Positions 1 to 6,285 of a stretch of 8,188 nucleotides of DNA are shown here, one piece after another. Below the pieces are notes generated by a model. The model ran no database searches and was not told where the DNA came from. It saw nothing but the letters and a program-made list of their open reading frames with translations. The number at the start of each line of letters is the position of its first letter. The first letter of the stretch is position 1. Made by a program: the position numbers and the translations under genes. This DNA comes from Lentisphaeria bacterium UBA1784 (GTDB lineage: Bacteria; Verrucomicrobiota; Lentisphaeria; Victivallales; Victivallaceae): assembly GCA_002315455.1 (NCBI GenBank), contig DCGG01000103.1, positions 1 through 8,188 on the forward strand, written 5' to 3'.

Positions 1-3000
1 GCGGATGCCGTTGGGCGTGCCCTTCTGATAGTGCTCCGCTACGGAACGGAGCACCTGCCGCAGGGTCCGGCCCCGACAATCGGAATCCAGCAGGGAGCCG
101 TCGCCGGTGGCACGGCAGTAGTCCCGGGCGGCCACGATGAGGAAGAGGGGGGCGTCGCTGGTGTCCCGGTTGCCCTGATCGTTGCCCCGGATCATGTTGG
201 GGATGGTGCCCCGATCCTCGAAGGAGGCGAACTCCCGGATGATCTCACCGGCTTCCTTGCGGAAGTGTCCCTGCACCAGTCCGCGCAGGACGATGAGAGT
301 ATCCCGGCCCCAGTCCAGGAACCATGGATATCCGGCGATGACGGTGGAGAGTCCGTCCCGCTTCACCACAAAGCGGCGGAGGCTCTCCTCCAGCACCCAT
401 GGTTCGGCGAGGGAGGCCGCCACGGGGGGGATCTCTGCGGGGAAGGCGGCTTTGTCTTTGCCAGCGGCGGCGGAGAGGGTGATCGTCTCCCCGCCCTTCA
501 GCCGGACGTCGAAGTACCCGGGGCTGAAAAGGTCGGTACGGTCCTCCAGACCGTAGTAGGTCTCCGCCGGAAGCAGATGCATATACTCCCACCGGGGTTC
601 GGAGTGGTAATACCCCCGGCTGATCTGCAGGTCCAGCCGGCATCCCCACGGCGTGAAGGTGAACCCCTCCGCCCGGGTGGCGGTCTGGTGGCGGAACTCC
701 TGTTCCGCTCCGGCGAAAGCCTTGGTCAGTTCGTGGTGGACCCGGCACTCAAGGTCGGGGCGCAGGATCAGTTTGACTTCGGAGGCGTCCTCCAACTCCA
801 GCGGACCGTCGGAACAGGGGCGGGTGAAAATCAGCCGCAGAGCGTCGTTCTCCTGCGAAAATTCAAAATCCACCAGCAACCGCACTTTTTTTCCGCCGCT
901 GGCTGGCAGGTGAAACTCCCAACTGGCCCGGTTGTTGGGCGAGGCTCCGAAGGAGACGGTGTTGCGGAGGTTCAGTTCCTGCGAGAAGTTGTTGACCACG
1001 AGCCAGCCCCGGCAACGGCTGAAAAGGGTCCTGCGGTCCGCGGGGAAGTCCGGGGAGGAGTTCCACGCCATGAGGGCCTCGTATTTGCTGTTGAGTTCTC
1101 CCCATGCGGCGGGGAAGAGGGCATAGGAACCGTGCCGGTTGCTTCCGAAGGCGTAGTATTTGCGGAAGTCTGCATGGGCGGGGATGAAGACCTCCCGCTT
1201 CTTTGCCGGAGCCAGCAGACAGAGGGACCCTTTCAGATGTTCCACGCGCTTGTTTACCAGGCCGGAGAGGCGCAGCGTGACGTGCCGATCCCGGCTGGTC
1301 CGGTTGGGGTCCGGCGTGAATAGCGCAAACCAGCGGCCGTCGTCCCCTTGGAGACAGGGATTTTCGCCGACACAGCGCTTCCCTGAAAAAATGCGGCAGA
1401 AAAAGGGATATTCCGCCACCACCAGCAGCACGTCTCCCGGCGGCAGCATCACCTCCCGGCGGCAGTCGTTGGGCGCGTGCCACACCGTGAGAGGCGGCGG
1501 ATCGCATTGGGAGACCTTGACCACGAACTCCTCCGGAGACCGGAGCAGATCGGCGCCCTTGACCGCCGCCGCCTCCTCCGACATTCCCCGGAAGAACACC
1601 GCCACCTGCTTTGCCATGGCATCGGCGCACTGATTATAGACCGCCGTTGGCCGCGCCTCCTTGGCGGGGAGCCGGAACCCGGAGAAATCCACGCAGAGGC
1701 TCTGCCCCGGCCGGAGCCCCAGGGAAAAGAGGCCATTTTCCCTTTGGAACCGGACCGTCTGGCCGGAGAGCAGGTCCACGCCGGCCTCCGGGCGGTTCTC
1801 TACCGGCCAAAAGACCCTGGACACGTGTTCGCAGTCCAGATTGAAGAATACCAGCACCCGGACTTTTCCATCCGGGGAGAAGCGCTCCAGCGCCAGAACG
1901 TTGCCGCCGCCCTGCTGGATCAGCGCCTTCCTGCCGCCCCGAATGAAGGCGGGATGTTCCGCAAGGATCCAATTGAGACACCGGATGCGCTCCACCAGAT
2001 TGGGGGTCGCGCCGAAATTCAGCGCGGCGGAGCCGTGAACGTCGATCTTCTCCTCGGCGAAGAACTCCGCACCGTTGGTGAAACCGAAGCCTCCGCCGTC
2101 GGTCATGAGCGCGGCAATGCAGAAACGCAGGTCGGCATAGGTCCTGCCGGAGGCGGCCAGCCGGTCGTTGTCATGGGTCTCGGCGAAGTTGACAAGCGAG
2201 CCGCAACGGCGTCCCACGTCACATTGGTAAGCGTAGTATCCGGTGATGGCATTCCGGTCGTAGTTCTGGAAAAGCTCGGAGTAACCCCAGTCCAGACCCC
2301 GGTTCTGGAGCAGGTCCTCCTGCACCTCCGGCGGACCGCCCAGACCCTCCAGCAGAAAGACGGTATTGGGATACTCCCGGCGCACCTTGGCGATGATGTA
2401 GTCCCATGCGTCGGCGGGGACCATGTATCCCGCATCGCACCGGAAGCCGTCCACGCCCCGGCGACACCAGAAGAGGAAGACTTTGGCGATGATCTGCCGG
2501 ACCTCCGGCAGCGCGTAGTTCAGCTGGCAGAGATCGGACCAGACCACGCCCCACGCTCCGGGGCTGACGAAGGTGCCGTCCTCCTTGCGGATGAAGTAAT
2601 CCGGATGCTCCAGCTGGAGTTTGGAGGCCCAGCCGGTGTGGTTTACGGGGAGATCGAGGAAGATCCGGCCGGCCCGGGAGTGGACCGCGACCACCAATTC
2701 CCCGAACTGTTCCAGCGGGGTGGCGGCGGGGTCGAACTCCGCCAGCGCCGGATCCACGCTGAAGTAGTCCAGCGCCGCGAAGGGACTGCCGTACCTGCCC
2801 ATGCGCCCGTATTCCACCGGAGTGGGGAAGATGGGCAGAAGCTGCAGAATCCGGCAGCCGAGATCATTGAAGATGTGATCCAGTTTCGATTTGAGACTCC
2901 GGAAGGTCCCGGAGGGGGAGACGACGGTGTAGCCTTTGGATTCCAAGGCCTTCGCCTCCTGCGGAAGGGGACGGGCACAGGCCGCATCGCAATCCGGACC

Positions 3001-3399
3001 GAACTGGCGTACGAAGGCACAGTAGATGCTGTTGGCGGCGGCGGATTCCGCACTCTCCACCTTGATGTGGAAGTTGTCGCCCTCCGCCCAGCGGATCTCC
3101 GAGCCGTCGTCCGGGATGAAACAGCACTTCGCCAGAAAGGCGCCGGTCTCCACAAGCGGCAGCGTCAAACGGTACTCCCCTCCGCCCAGAGGGACCATGG
3201 GAAAATCTTTCCAATCCGCTCCGGCAGGGGTCAGTTTCTGCTCCACCCGGGCAATCTCCTCCTCCCTGCGGATGGCGGCACCGCCAAGGTTGGTGCGGAG
3301 GAAGGCTTTCCCGCCGGAAGACGGCGCGCCTTTCAGGTGGAAAACAACACTGTCCCCGCAAAAAAACAGTCCCCGTTCCGGGCGGATCTCCTGTTGCAT
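1..3399 (-). CDS. GH13 alpha-amylase/glucanotransferase fused to amylo-alpha-1,6-glucosidase (glycogen debranching type), C-terminus off the left edge
   Basis: I read one uninterrupted frame of 1133 codons from the ATG at 3399 to base 1. It has no stop, so the C-terminus is missing. Residues 1-130 look like a beta-sandwich. The GH13 barrel starts near residue 165 (LGCRILQLLPIFPTP at 180-194) and has all the expected motifs: region I DLPVNHT (249-255), the nucleophile D322 in FRCDAG with its preceding arginine R320, the acid/base E351 in LLEGLGG, and H409-D410 in ETHDND. A GH13-type C-terminal beta domain ends near 573. Residues about 575-1000 are beta-rich linker domains I cannot name. From about 1000 the GDE_C (alpha/alpha)6 domain begins, with GYPWFLDWGRDT (1023-1034) and NRDTSDAPLF (from 1077). 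About 130 residues of this domain are visible, and the family needs roughly 250 more. The protein probably hydrolyses or transfers alpha-1,4 glucan and cleaves alpha-1,6 branches of glycogen in the cytoplasm; no signal peptide is seen. The start is fixed by AAGGAG six bases upstream. The family call is firm. Whether the GH13 half is a hydrolase or a transferase is open. Confidence 0.9.
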   Translation of the reverse strand, partial: MQQEIRPERGLFFCGDSVVFHLKGAPSSGGKAFLRTNLGGAAIRREEEIARVEQKLTPAGADWKDFPMVPLGGGEYRLTLPLVETGAFLAKCCFIPDDGSEIRWAEGDNFHIKVESAESAAANSIYCAFVRQFGPDCDAACARPLPQEAKALESKGYTVVSPSGTFRSLKSKLDHIFNDLGCRILQLLPIFPTPVEYGRMGRYGSPFAALDYFSVDPALAEFDPAATPLEQFGELVVAVHSRAGRIFLDLPVNHTGWASKLQLEHPDYFIRKEDGTFVSPGAWGVVWSDLCQLNYALPEVRQIIAKVFLFWCRRGVDGFRCDAGYMVPADAWDYIIAKVRREYPNTVFLLEGLGGPPEVQEDLLQNRGLDWGYSELFQNYDRNAITGYYAYQCDVGRRCGSLVNFAETHDNDRLAASGRTYADLRFCIAALMTDGGGFGFTNGAEFFAEEKIDVHGSAALNFGATPNLVERIRCLNWILAEHPAFIRGGRKALIQQGGGNVLALERFSPDGKVRVLVFFNLDCEHVSRVFWPVENRPEAGVDLLSGQTVRFQRENGLFSLGLRPGQSLCVDFSGFRLPAKEARPTAVYNQCADAMAKQVAVFFRGMSEEAAAVKGADLLRSPEEFVVKVSQCDPPPLTVWHAPNDCRREVMLPPGDVLLVVAEYPFFCRIFSGKRCVGENPCLQGDDGRWFALFTPDPNRTSRDRHVTLRLSGLVNKRVEHLKGSLCLLAPAKKREVFIPAHADFRKYYAFGSNRHGSYALFPAAWGELNSKYEALMAWNSSPDFPADRRTLFSRCRGWLVVNNFSQELNLRNTVSFGASPNNRASWEFHLPASGGKKVRLLVDFEFSQENDALRLIFTRPCSDGPLELEDASEVKLILRPDLECRVHHELTKAFAGAEQEFRHQTATRAEGFTFTPWGCRLDLQISRGYYHSEPRWEYMHLLPAETYYGLEDRTDLFSPGYFDVRLKGGETITLSAAAGKDKAAFPAEIPPVAASLAEPWVLEESLRRFVVKRDGLSTVIAGYPWFLDWGRDTLIVLRGLVQGHFRKEAGEIIREFASFEDRGTIPNMIRGNDQGNRDTSDAPLFLIVAARDYCRATGDGSLLDSDCRGRTLRQVLRSVAEHYQKGTPNGIR

Positions 3400-3405
3400 G
3401 ATCGG

Positions 3406-3411
3406 CTCCTT
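3406..3411 (-). promoter_or_regulatory. Ribosome binding site of the GH13-GDE fusion gene
   Basis: AAGGAG on the minus strand lies 6 bases before the ATG at 3399, which is ideal spacing. It confirms this start. Confidence 0.85.
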
Positions 3412-3449
3412 GGCATGATTGCTTTGTCACAGGGAGAAGATATCATGCC
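3412..3449. repeat. 8-bp inverted repeat, possible operator
   Basis: GGCATGAT at 3412-3419 is repeated exactly inverted as ATCATGCC at 3442-3449, with 22 bases between the arms and arm centres 30 bp apart (about three helical turns). One arm overlaps the -10 element of the candidate promoter and the other abuts the ribosome binding site. This placement would suit a dimeric repressor or a looped operator. It is inferred from position only and could be chance. Confidence 0.35.
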
Positions 3450-3465
3450 CTTTTTGATTTTGCAA
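3437..3465 (-). promoter_or_regulatory. Candidate sigma70-type promoter for the GH13-GDE gene
   Basis: On the minus strand, TTGCAA (3465-3460) is followed after exactly 17 bases by TATCTT (3442-3437). Each hexamer matches the consensus at 4 of 6 positions. Transcription would start near 3430, giving a leader of about 30 bases. If real, the gene can be transcribed separately from the upstream GH3 gene. The match is moderate and promoter consensus in this lineage is not established, so this is a candidate only. Confidence 0.35.
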
Positions 3466-3503
3466 GGGGCATCCCGCCCGGAGCGACTGAATTTTTCAGG
3501 AAA

Positions 3504-3518
3504 CCCGCTTTCAGCGGG
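3504..3518 (-). terminator. Weak terminator-like hairpin at the end of the GH3 gene
   Basis: On the minus strand CCCGCT pairs with AGCGGG across a GAA loop, followed only by TTTCC. The TGA stop of the GH3 gene lies inside the hairpin. The stem is short (6 bp) and the T-run is only three, so read-through into the GH13-GDE gene is likely. It may attenuate rather than end transcription. Confidence 0.35.
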
Positions 3519-6072
3519 CCACCTCCAGCCGGATGGGCAGGGCATCAGAGGCGTTGCCGATGCAGAGCGTGTATTTCCCCGGGCGCAGGACCCACTCCCG
3601 CTCCACCGGATGGAAGAAGCGGAACGCATCATTCTCCAGCGTGAACCGGACGCGCGAACTCTCCCCCGGCGCAAGGAACACCTTCTCGAAACCCTTGAGT
3701 TCCCGGACCGGACGCCGGACGCCGGGGACCGCTTCCGGCTCCACGTAGAGCTGGACCACCTCCGCTCCTGCGCGGGAGCCGGTGTTGGTGACCAGCAACG
3801 AGCAGGTCACGGAGTCGACGTCTGCGAGATCCACCTTCGCGTCCGAGATCCGGAAAGTGGAGTAACTCAATCCGAAGCCGAAGGGGAACCGCGGCCGGAC
3901 GCCCTTGGCATCGTACCAGCGGTAGCCGAAGAAGAGATTTTCCTTGTAGTAGCAGGTCTGACCGTTGTAGTCCGCGTCTCCGCCCATGGGCGACTTTTCG
4001 TAATTCTCCGGGAAGGTGAAGGGGAGTTTGCCGGAGGGATTGACTTCGCCGAAGAGAACGTCCGTCACCACGTGTCCCGCCTCCATGCCGTCGTACCACA
4101 TGAGCAGGATCGCCGGGACTTCGCCGGACCATGGCATTTCCACCGGAGAACCCGCCACCAGCGAGACGGCAACGTTGGGATTGACCTTGGCGATGGCGGA
4201 GATAAGTTCGTTCTGTCCGCCCCGGAGTTTCATGTCGGGCTTGTCGGCGGATTCGGTGTCGTCGGTGTGGCTGATGCCGCCGAAGAAGAGTACCGCATCC
4301 GCCCCTCTGGCCGCCTCCAGCACCTCGGCGGATTCGGGAGCCGCCGCCTGTTTGGCTTCGTCGCCGAAGGCACAGGTCAGTTCCATGGGGAAAATGGGCA
4401 GATCCCAAAACTCGTGGAGCCTCAGGTGCAGGTGATAGGAGCGCCCCGCCTCCAACTCGACGATGCACTCGCTGGTCACGTCGTTTTCTCCGCGACAGGA
4501 AGAGATTACCTCCACGTTGTCGACGGAGAACGACGACTGGGATGCCCCCCGGAGCCAGAAATGCCATTCTCCGGTGCGGTCAGGGGTGAAACAGCCGTCC
4601 ATCTCTGCGAGATAGTCCATGCCTTTCAGCTCCTCCGGCAGATCAGTGGTCTCATCAAACTTCGGTTCCGGAAAGGGGACCGTGCGGAGCAGGACCTTGG
4701 GCGAACTTTTGCCCACCTTCGCGTTGCAGGGGACCGCCAGAGGAATGTCCCCGTCTCCCATGAGCCCGCGCCCGCTGAAGAAACTGCAGACCCAGCCATG
4801 GGTCCCGGCTCCGGCATCGGCGATGCCCATCATGGTGGCGGGGATGGCTTTCCCCGGCGTCACCCGGGAAGGATATCCCCGCATGTACCGGAGTTCGATG
4901 TTCTTCCCGGAACAGTACTCCTGCAAACCCTCCAGCGGAGAGACCTCGTAGAGGGCCTTGACGCCGGAACTGTTTCCGCCCCGGTGGTGTTTCATGGTGG
5001 CGTTGTCGCCTACCACAAGTACCTTCTTTATCTTGGCGGGATCCAGCGGCAGGAGGGAACCTTCGTTTTTCAGGAGGACCATCGCCTCTGCTCCGATCTC
5101 CCGGGCGGCGCGTTGGTGTCCGGGTGTGTTCCGCTCGCCGGCGGGACGGGGCCTGTTTCCCAGTTTGCCCAGTTTGAACATCAGCCGCAGATAACGCCGG
5201 ACTTTGTCGTCCAAAACGGCCTCGTCGATCTCGCCCCGCTTCACGGCATCGCGGAAGGCGTCGGCGAGGAAGTATTCGTTGTAGGGTTTGGCGGTGCCCA
5301 TTTCGAGGTCCATGCCGTTGGCGGCGGCGCTGATGTCGTGGACGCCGTTCCAATCGGAGATGACGACACCGTCGAACCCCCACTCCTTCTTGAGGATCTG
5401 GTTCAGCAGGTAGTCGTTTTCACAGCAGTGCTGACCCCGGAAGAAGTTGTAAGCGCCCATGATGGTCATGGCTTCGCCCTTCTTCACCGCCTTCTCGAAG
5501 GCGGGCAGATACATCTCCCGGAGGGTCCGCTCGGTGCAGAGGGCATTGACCCGGTGGCGGTTCAGTTCCTGACTGTTGAGGGCATAGTGCTTGACGCAGC
5601 AGGCGGTGCCCTTGCTCTGGATACCCTGAATGGCTTCCGCCGCCAGTTCTCCGGCCTGATAGGGGTCCTCGCAGTAGTATTCGAAGTTCCGGCCGCAGAG
5701 GGGCTGGCGGATCATGTTGATGCCGGGACCGAGGATCACATCCTTCTCCCGTTCCCGCGCCTCGGAGCCGAGGACTTCGCCGTGGAGCCGGGCGCACTTG
5801 CGGTTCCAGGTGGCGGCAAGGGCGGTACCGGTGGGGAGGTAGGTGCAGAAGTCGGTGTCCCAGCCGGCGGCTTCCCAGCTGTCGGGGCTGATCTCCTCCC
5901 GGACGCCGTGAGGTCCATCGGACATGGTGAGCGGCGGGATCCCCAGCCGGGGCACCCCGGAGGTCGCGAATTTGCTGGAAGCGTGACAGCAGGAGAGTTT
6001 TTCATCGAGGGTCATTCGGGCGATGAGTTCGGAGATCTGCTTCTCCTCGGCGGCGGTGAGACGACTGGACAT
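3511..6072 (-). CDS. GH3 beta-glycosidase (beta-glucosidase type) with inserted PA14 domain
   Basis: The protein is 853 residues and complete. It is a retaining glycoside hydrolase that removes non-reducing beta-linked sugars from oligosaccharides; beta-glucosidase is the commonest activity for this architecture, but xylosidase or other specificities cannot be excluded. The N-terminal (alpha/beta)8 domain (about 20-300) holds MSDGPHG (50-56), KHYALNSQE (161-169) and the nucleophile D240 in VVISDWNGVH. The alpha/beta sandwich is split (about 325-400 and 580-690) by a PA14 domain (about 425-575, with PDRTGEWHFWLRG). E607 in DDTESADK sits where the family has its acid/base. GKLPFTFP (681-688) and FGFGLSYSTF (731-740) lead into an FnIII-like C-terminal domain. 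No signal peptide is seen, so the enzyme is probably cytoplasmic and acts on imported oligosaccharides. The ATG at 6072 is chosen over a TTG at 6117 because AAGGAG precedes the ATG by 9 bases, whereas no such site precedes the TTG and its 15 extra residues look like translated leader. The GH13-GDE gene lies 111 bp downstream on the same strand. Confidence 0.95.
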   Translation of the reverse strand: MSSRLTAAEEKQISELIARMTLDEKLSCCHASSKFATSGVPRLGIPPLTMSDGPHGVREEISPDSWEAAGWDTDFCTYLPTGTALAATWNRKCARLHGEVLGSEAREREKDVILGPGINMIRQPLCGRNFEYYCEDPYQAGELAAEAIQGIQSKGTACCVKHYALNSQELNRHRVNALCTERTLREMYLPAFEKAVKKGEAMTIMGAYNFFRGQHCCENDYLLNQILKKEWGFDGVVISDWNGVHDISAAANGMDLEMGTAKPYNEYFLADAFRDAVKRGEIDEAVLDDKVRRYLRLMFKLGKLGNRPRPAGERNTPGHQRAAREIGAEAMVLLKNEGSLLPLDPAKIKKVLVVGDNATMKHHRGGNSSGVKALYEVSPLEGLQEYCSGKNIELRYMRGYPSRVTPGKAIPATMMGIADAGAGTHGWVCSFFSGRGLMGDGDIPLAVPCNAKVGKSSPKVLLRTVPFPEPKFDETTDLPEELKGMDYLAEMDGCFTPDRTGEWHFWLRGASQSSFSVDNVEVISSCRGENDVTSECIVELEAGRSYHLHLRLHEFWDLPIFPMELTCAFGDEAKQAAAPESAEVLEAARGADAVLFFGGISHTDDTESADKPDMKLRGGQNELISAIAKVNPNVAVSLVAGSPVEMPWSGEVPAILLMWYDGMEAGHVVTDVLFGEVNPSGKLPFTFPENYEKSPMGGDADYNGQTCYYKENLFFGYRWYDAKGVRPRFPFGFGLSYSTFRISDAKVDLADVDSVTCSLLVTNTGSRAGAEVVQLYVEPEAVPGVRRPVRELKGFEKVFLAPGESSRVRFTLENDAFRFFHPVEREWVLRPGKYTLCIGNASDALPIRLEVAR

Positions 6073-6081
6073 GACAGGAGG

Positions 6082-6087
6082 CTCCTT
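6082..6087 (-). promoter_or_regulatory. Ribosome binding site that fixes the GH3 start
   Basis: AAGGAG on the minus strand lies 9 bases before the ATG at 6072. It is followed at once by CCTCCT, so AGGAG-C-CTCCT is a near palindrome that carries its own complement next to the Shine-Dalgarno site. The loop is too short for a stable hairpin, but pairing between transcripts or partial masking is conceivable. Confidence 0.8.
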
Positions 6088-6120
6088 TTTTTGATTGGAT
6101 CGAAAATCATTCTTCAAAAT

Positions 6121-6149
6121 AAAATACCGATGCGGAAGGGAAATTTCAA
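6121..6149 (-). promoter_or_regulatory. Candidate proximal promoter of the GH3 gene
   Basis: On the minus strand TTGAAA (6149-6144; 5 of 6 to consensus) and TATTTT (6126-6121; 4 of 6) are separated by exactly 17 bases. The start would lie near 6114, giving a leader of about 40 bases. A second, distal candidate lies at 6163-6192, so which one is used is uncertain. Confidence 0.4.
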
Positions 6150-6162
6150 AAGAGAATCATAG

Positions 6163-6192
6163 TTTTTATCAAAAAACTGCAGTTTTTGTCAA
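6163..6192 (-). promoter_or_regulatory. Candidate distal promoter of the GH3 gene with a palindrome in its spacer
   Basis: A perfect -35 hexamer TTGACA (minus strand, 6192-6187) is followed after 18 bases by TAAAAA (6168-6163), a weak -10 element (4 of 6). The spacer is almost filled by the 16-bp palindrome at 6172-6187, a classic place for a repressor to block RNA polymerase. Confidence 0.35.
6172..6187. promoter_or_regulatory. 16-bp perfect palindrome, probable operator
   Basis: AAAAACTGCAGTTTTT is a perfect palindrome centred between 6179 and 6180. Near-symmetry continues outward (TATCA on the left against TGTCA on the right). It lies inside the spacer of a candidate GH3 promoter and upstream of the acyltransferase. 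A dimeric repressor site such as a LacI/GntR-like one is plausible. The arms are A/T-rich with little GC, so an intrinsic terminator is unlikely. No regulator gene is visible in the window. Confidence 0.45.
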
Positions 6193-6210
6193 AACTTTTC
6201 CGGCGGCGAA

Positions 6211-6239
6211 TGGAAATTTCTCCGTCCCTGCGGTATTGT
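6211..6239 (+). promoter_or_regulatory. Candidate promoter of the acyltransferase gene
   Basis: TGGAAA (6211-6216) and TATTGT (6234-6239) are 17 bases apart and each matches the consensus at 4 of 6 positions. Transcription would start near 6246 with a leader of about 40 bases that carries the strong ribosome binding site. The match is moderate. Confidence 0.3.
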
Positions 6240-6271
6240 ATGTCCCGAAAAGGAACCTCATCCCGAACCCC

Positions 6272-6278
6272 AAGGAGG
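6272..6278 (+). promoter_or_regulatory. Ribosome binding site that fixes a GTG start
   Basis: AAGGAGG, a full match to the Shine-Dalgarno core, lies 7 bases before the GTG at 6286. It makes this GTG the start in preference to the next in-frame ATG (Met45 of the protein, 6418-6420). Confidence 0.85.
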
Positions 6279-6285
6279 ATCGACC

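Larger units (their letters stand above)
6161..6194. repeat. Direct repeat pair AGTTTTTRTCAAAA
   Basis: The 14-mer at 6161-6174 recurs at 6181-6194 with one mismatch (A or G at the eighth base). The copies are exactly 20 bp apart, about two turns of the helix, so bound proteins would sit on the same face of the DNA. The pair lies in the intergenic region between the divergent GH3 and acyltransferase genes. It overlaps the palindrome at 6172-6187, and both may be views of a single operator. Confidence 0.6.

Noticed and set aside
31..1323. A 430-codon open frame on the plus strand
   Set aside because: Antisense and in register to the GH13-GDE gene; it ends where that gene uses a CTA leucine codon. 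No family motif.
6073..6117. An extended GH3 start at TTG 6117
   Set aside because: The 15 added residues translate the ribosome binding site of the ATG at 6072 and no Shine-Dalgarno site precedes the TTG.
1477..6162. A 1561-codon open frame on the plus strand
   Set aside because: It lies exactly antisense, in codon register, to the GH13-GDE and GH3 genes, which have clear catalytic motifs and ribosome binding sites. Its translation has no recognisable domain. It is a codon-bias shadow.
6172..6187. The 16-bp palindrome as an intrinsic terminator
   Set aside because: The stem is mostly A-T pairs with a 4-bp GC-containing core and no loop, and it lies upstream of both divergent genes instead of after a stop codon.
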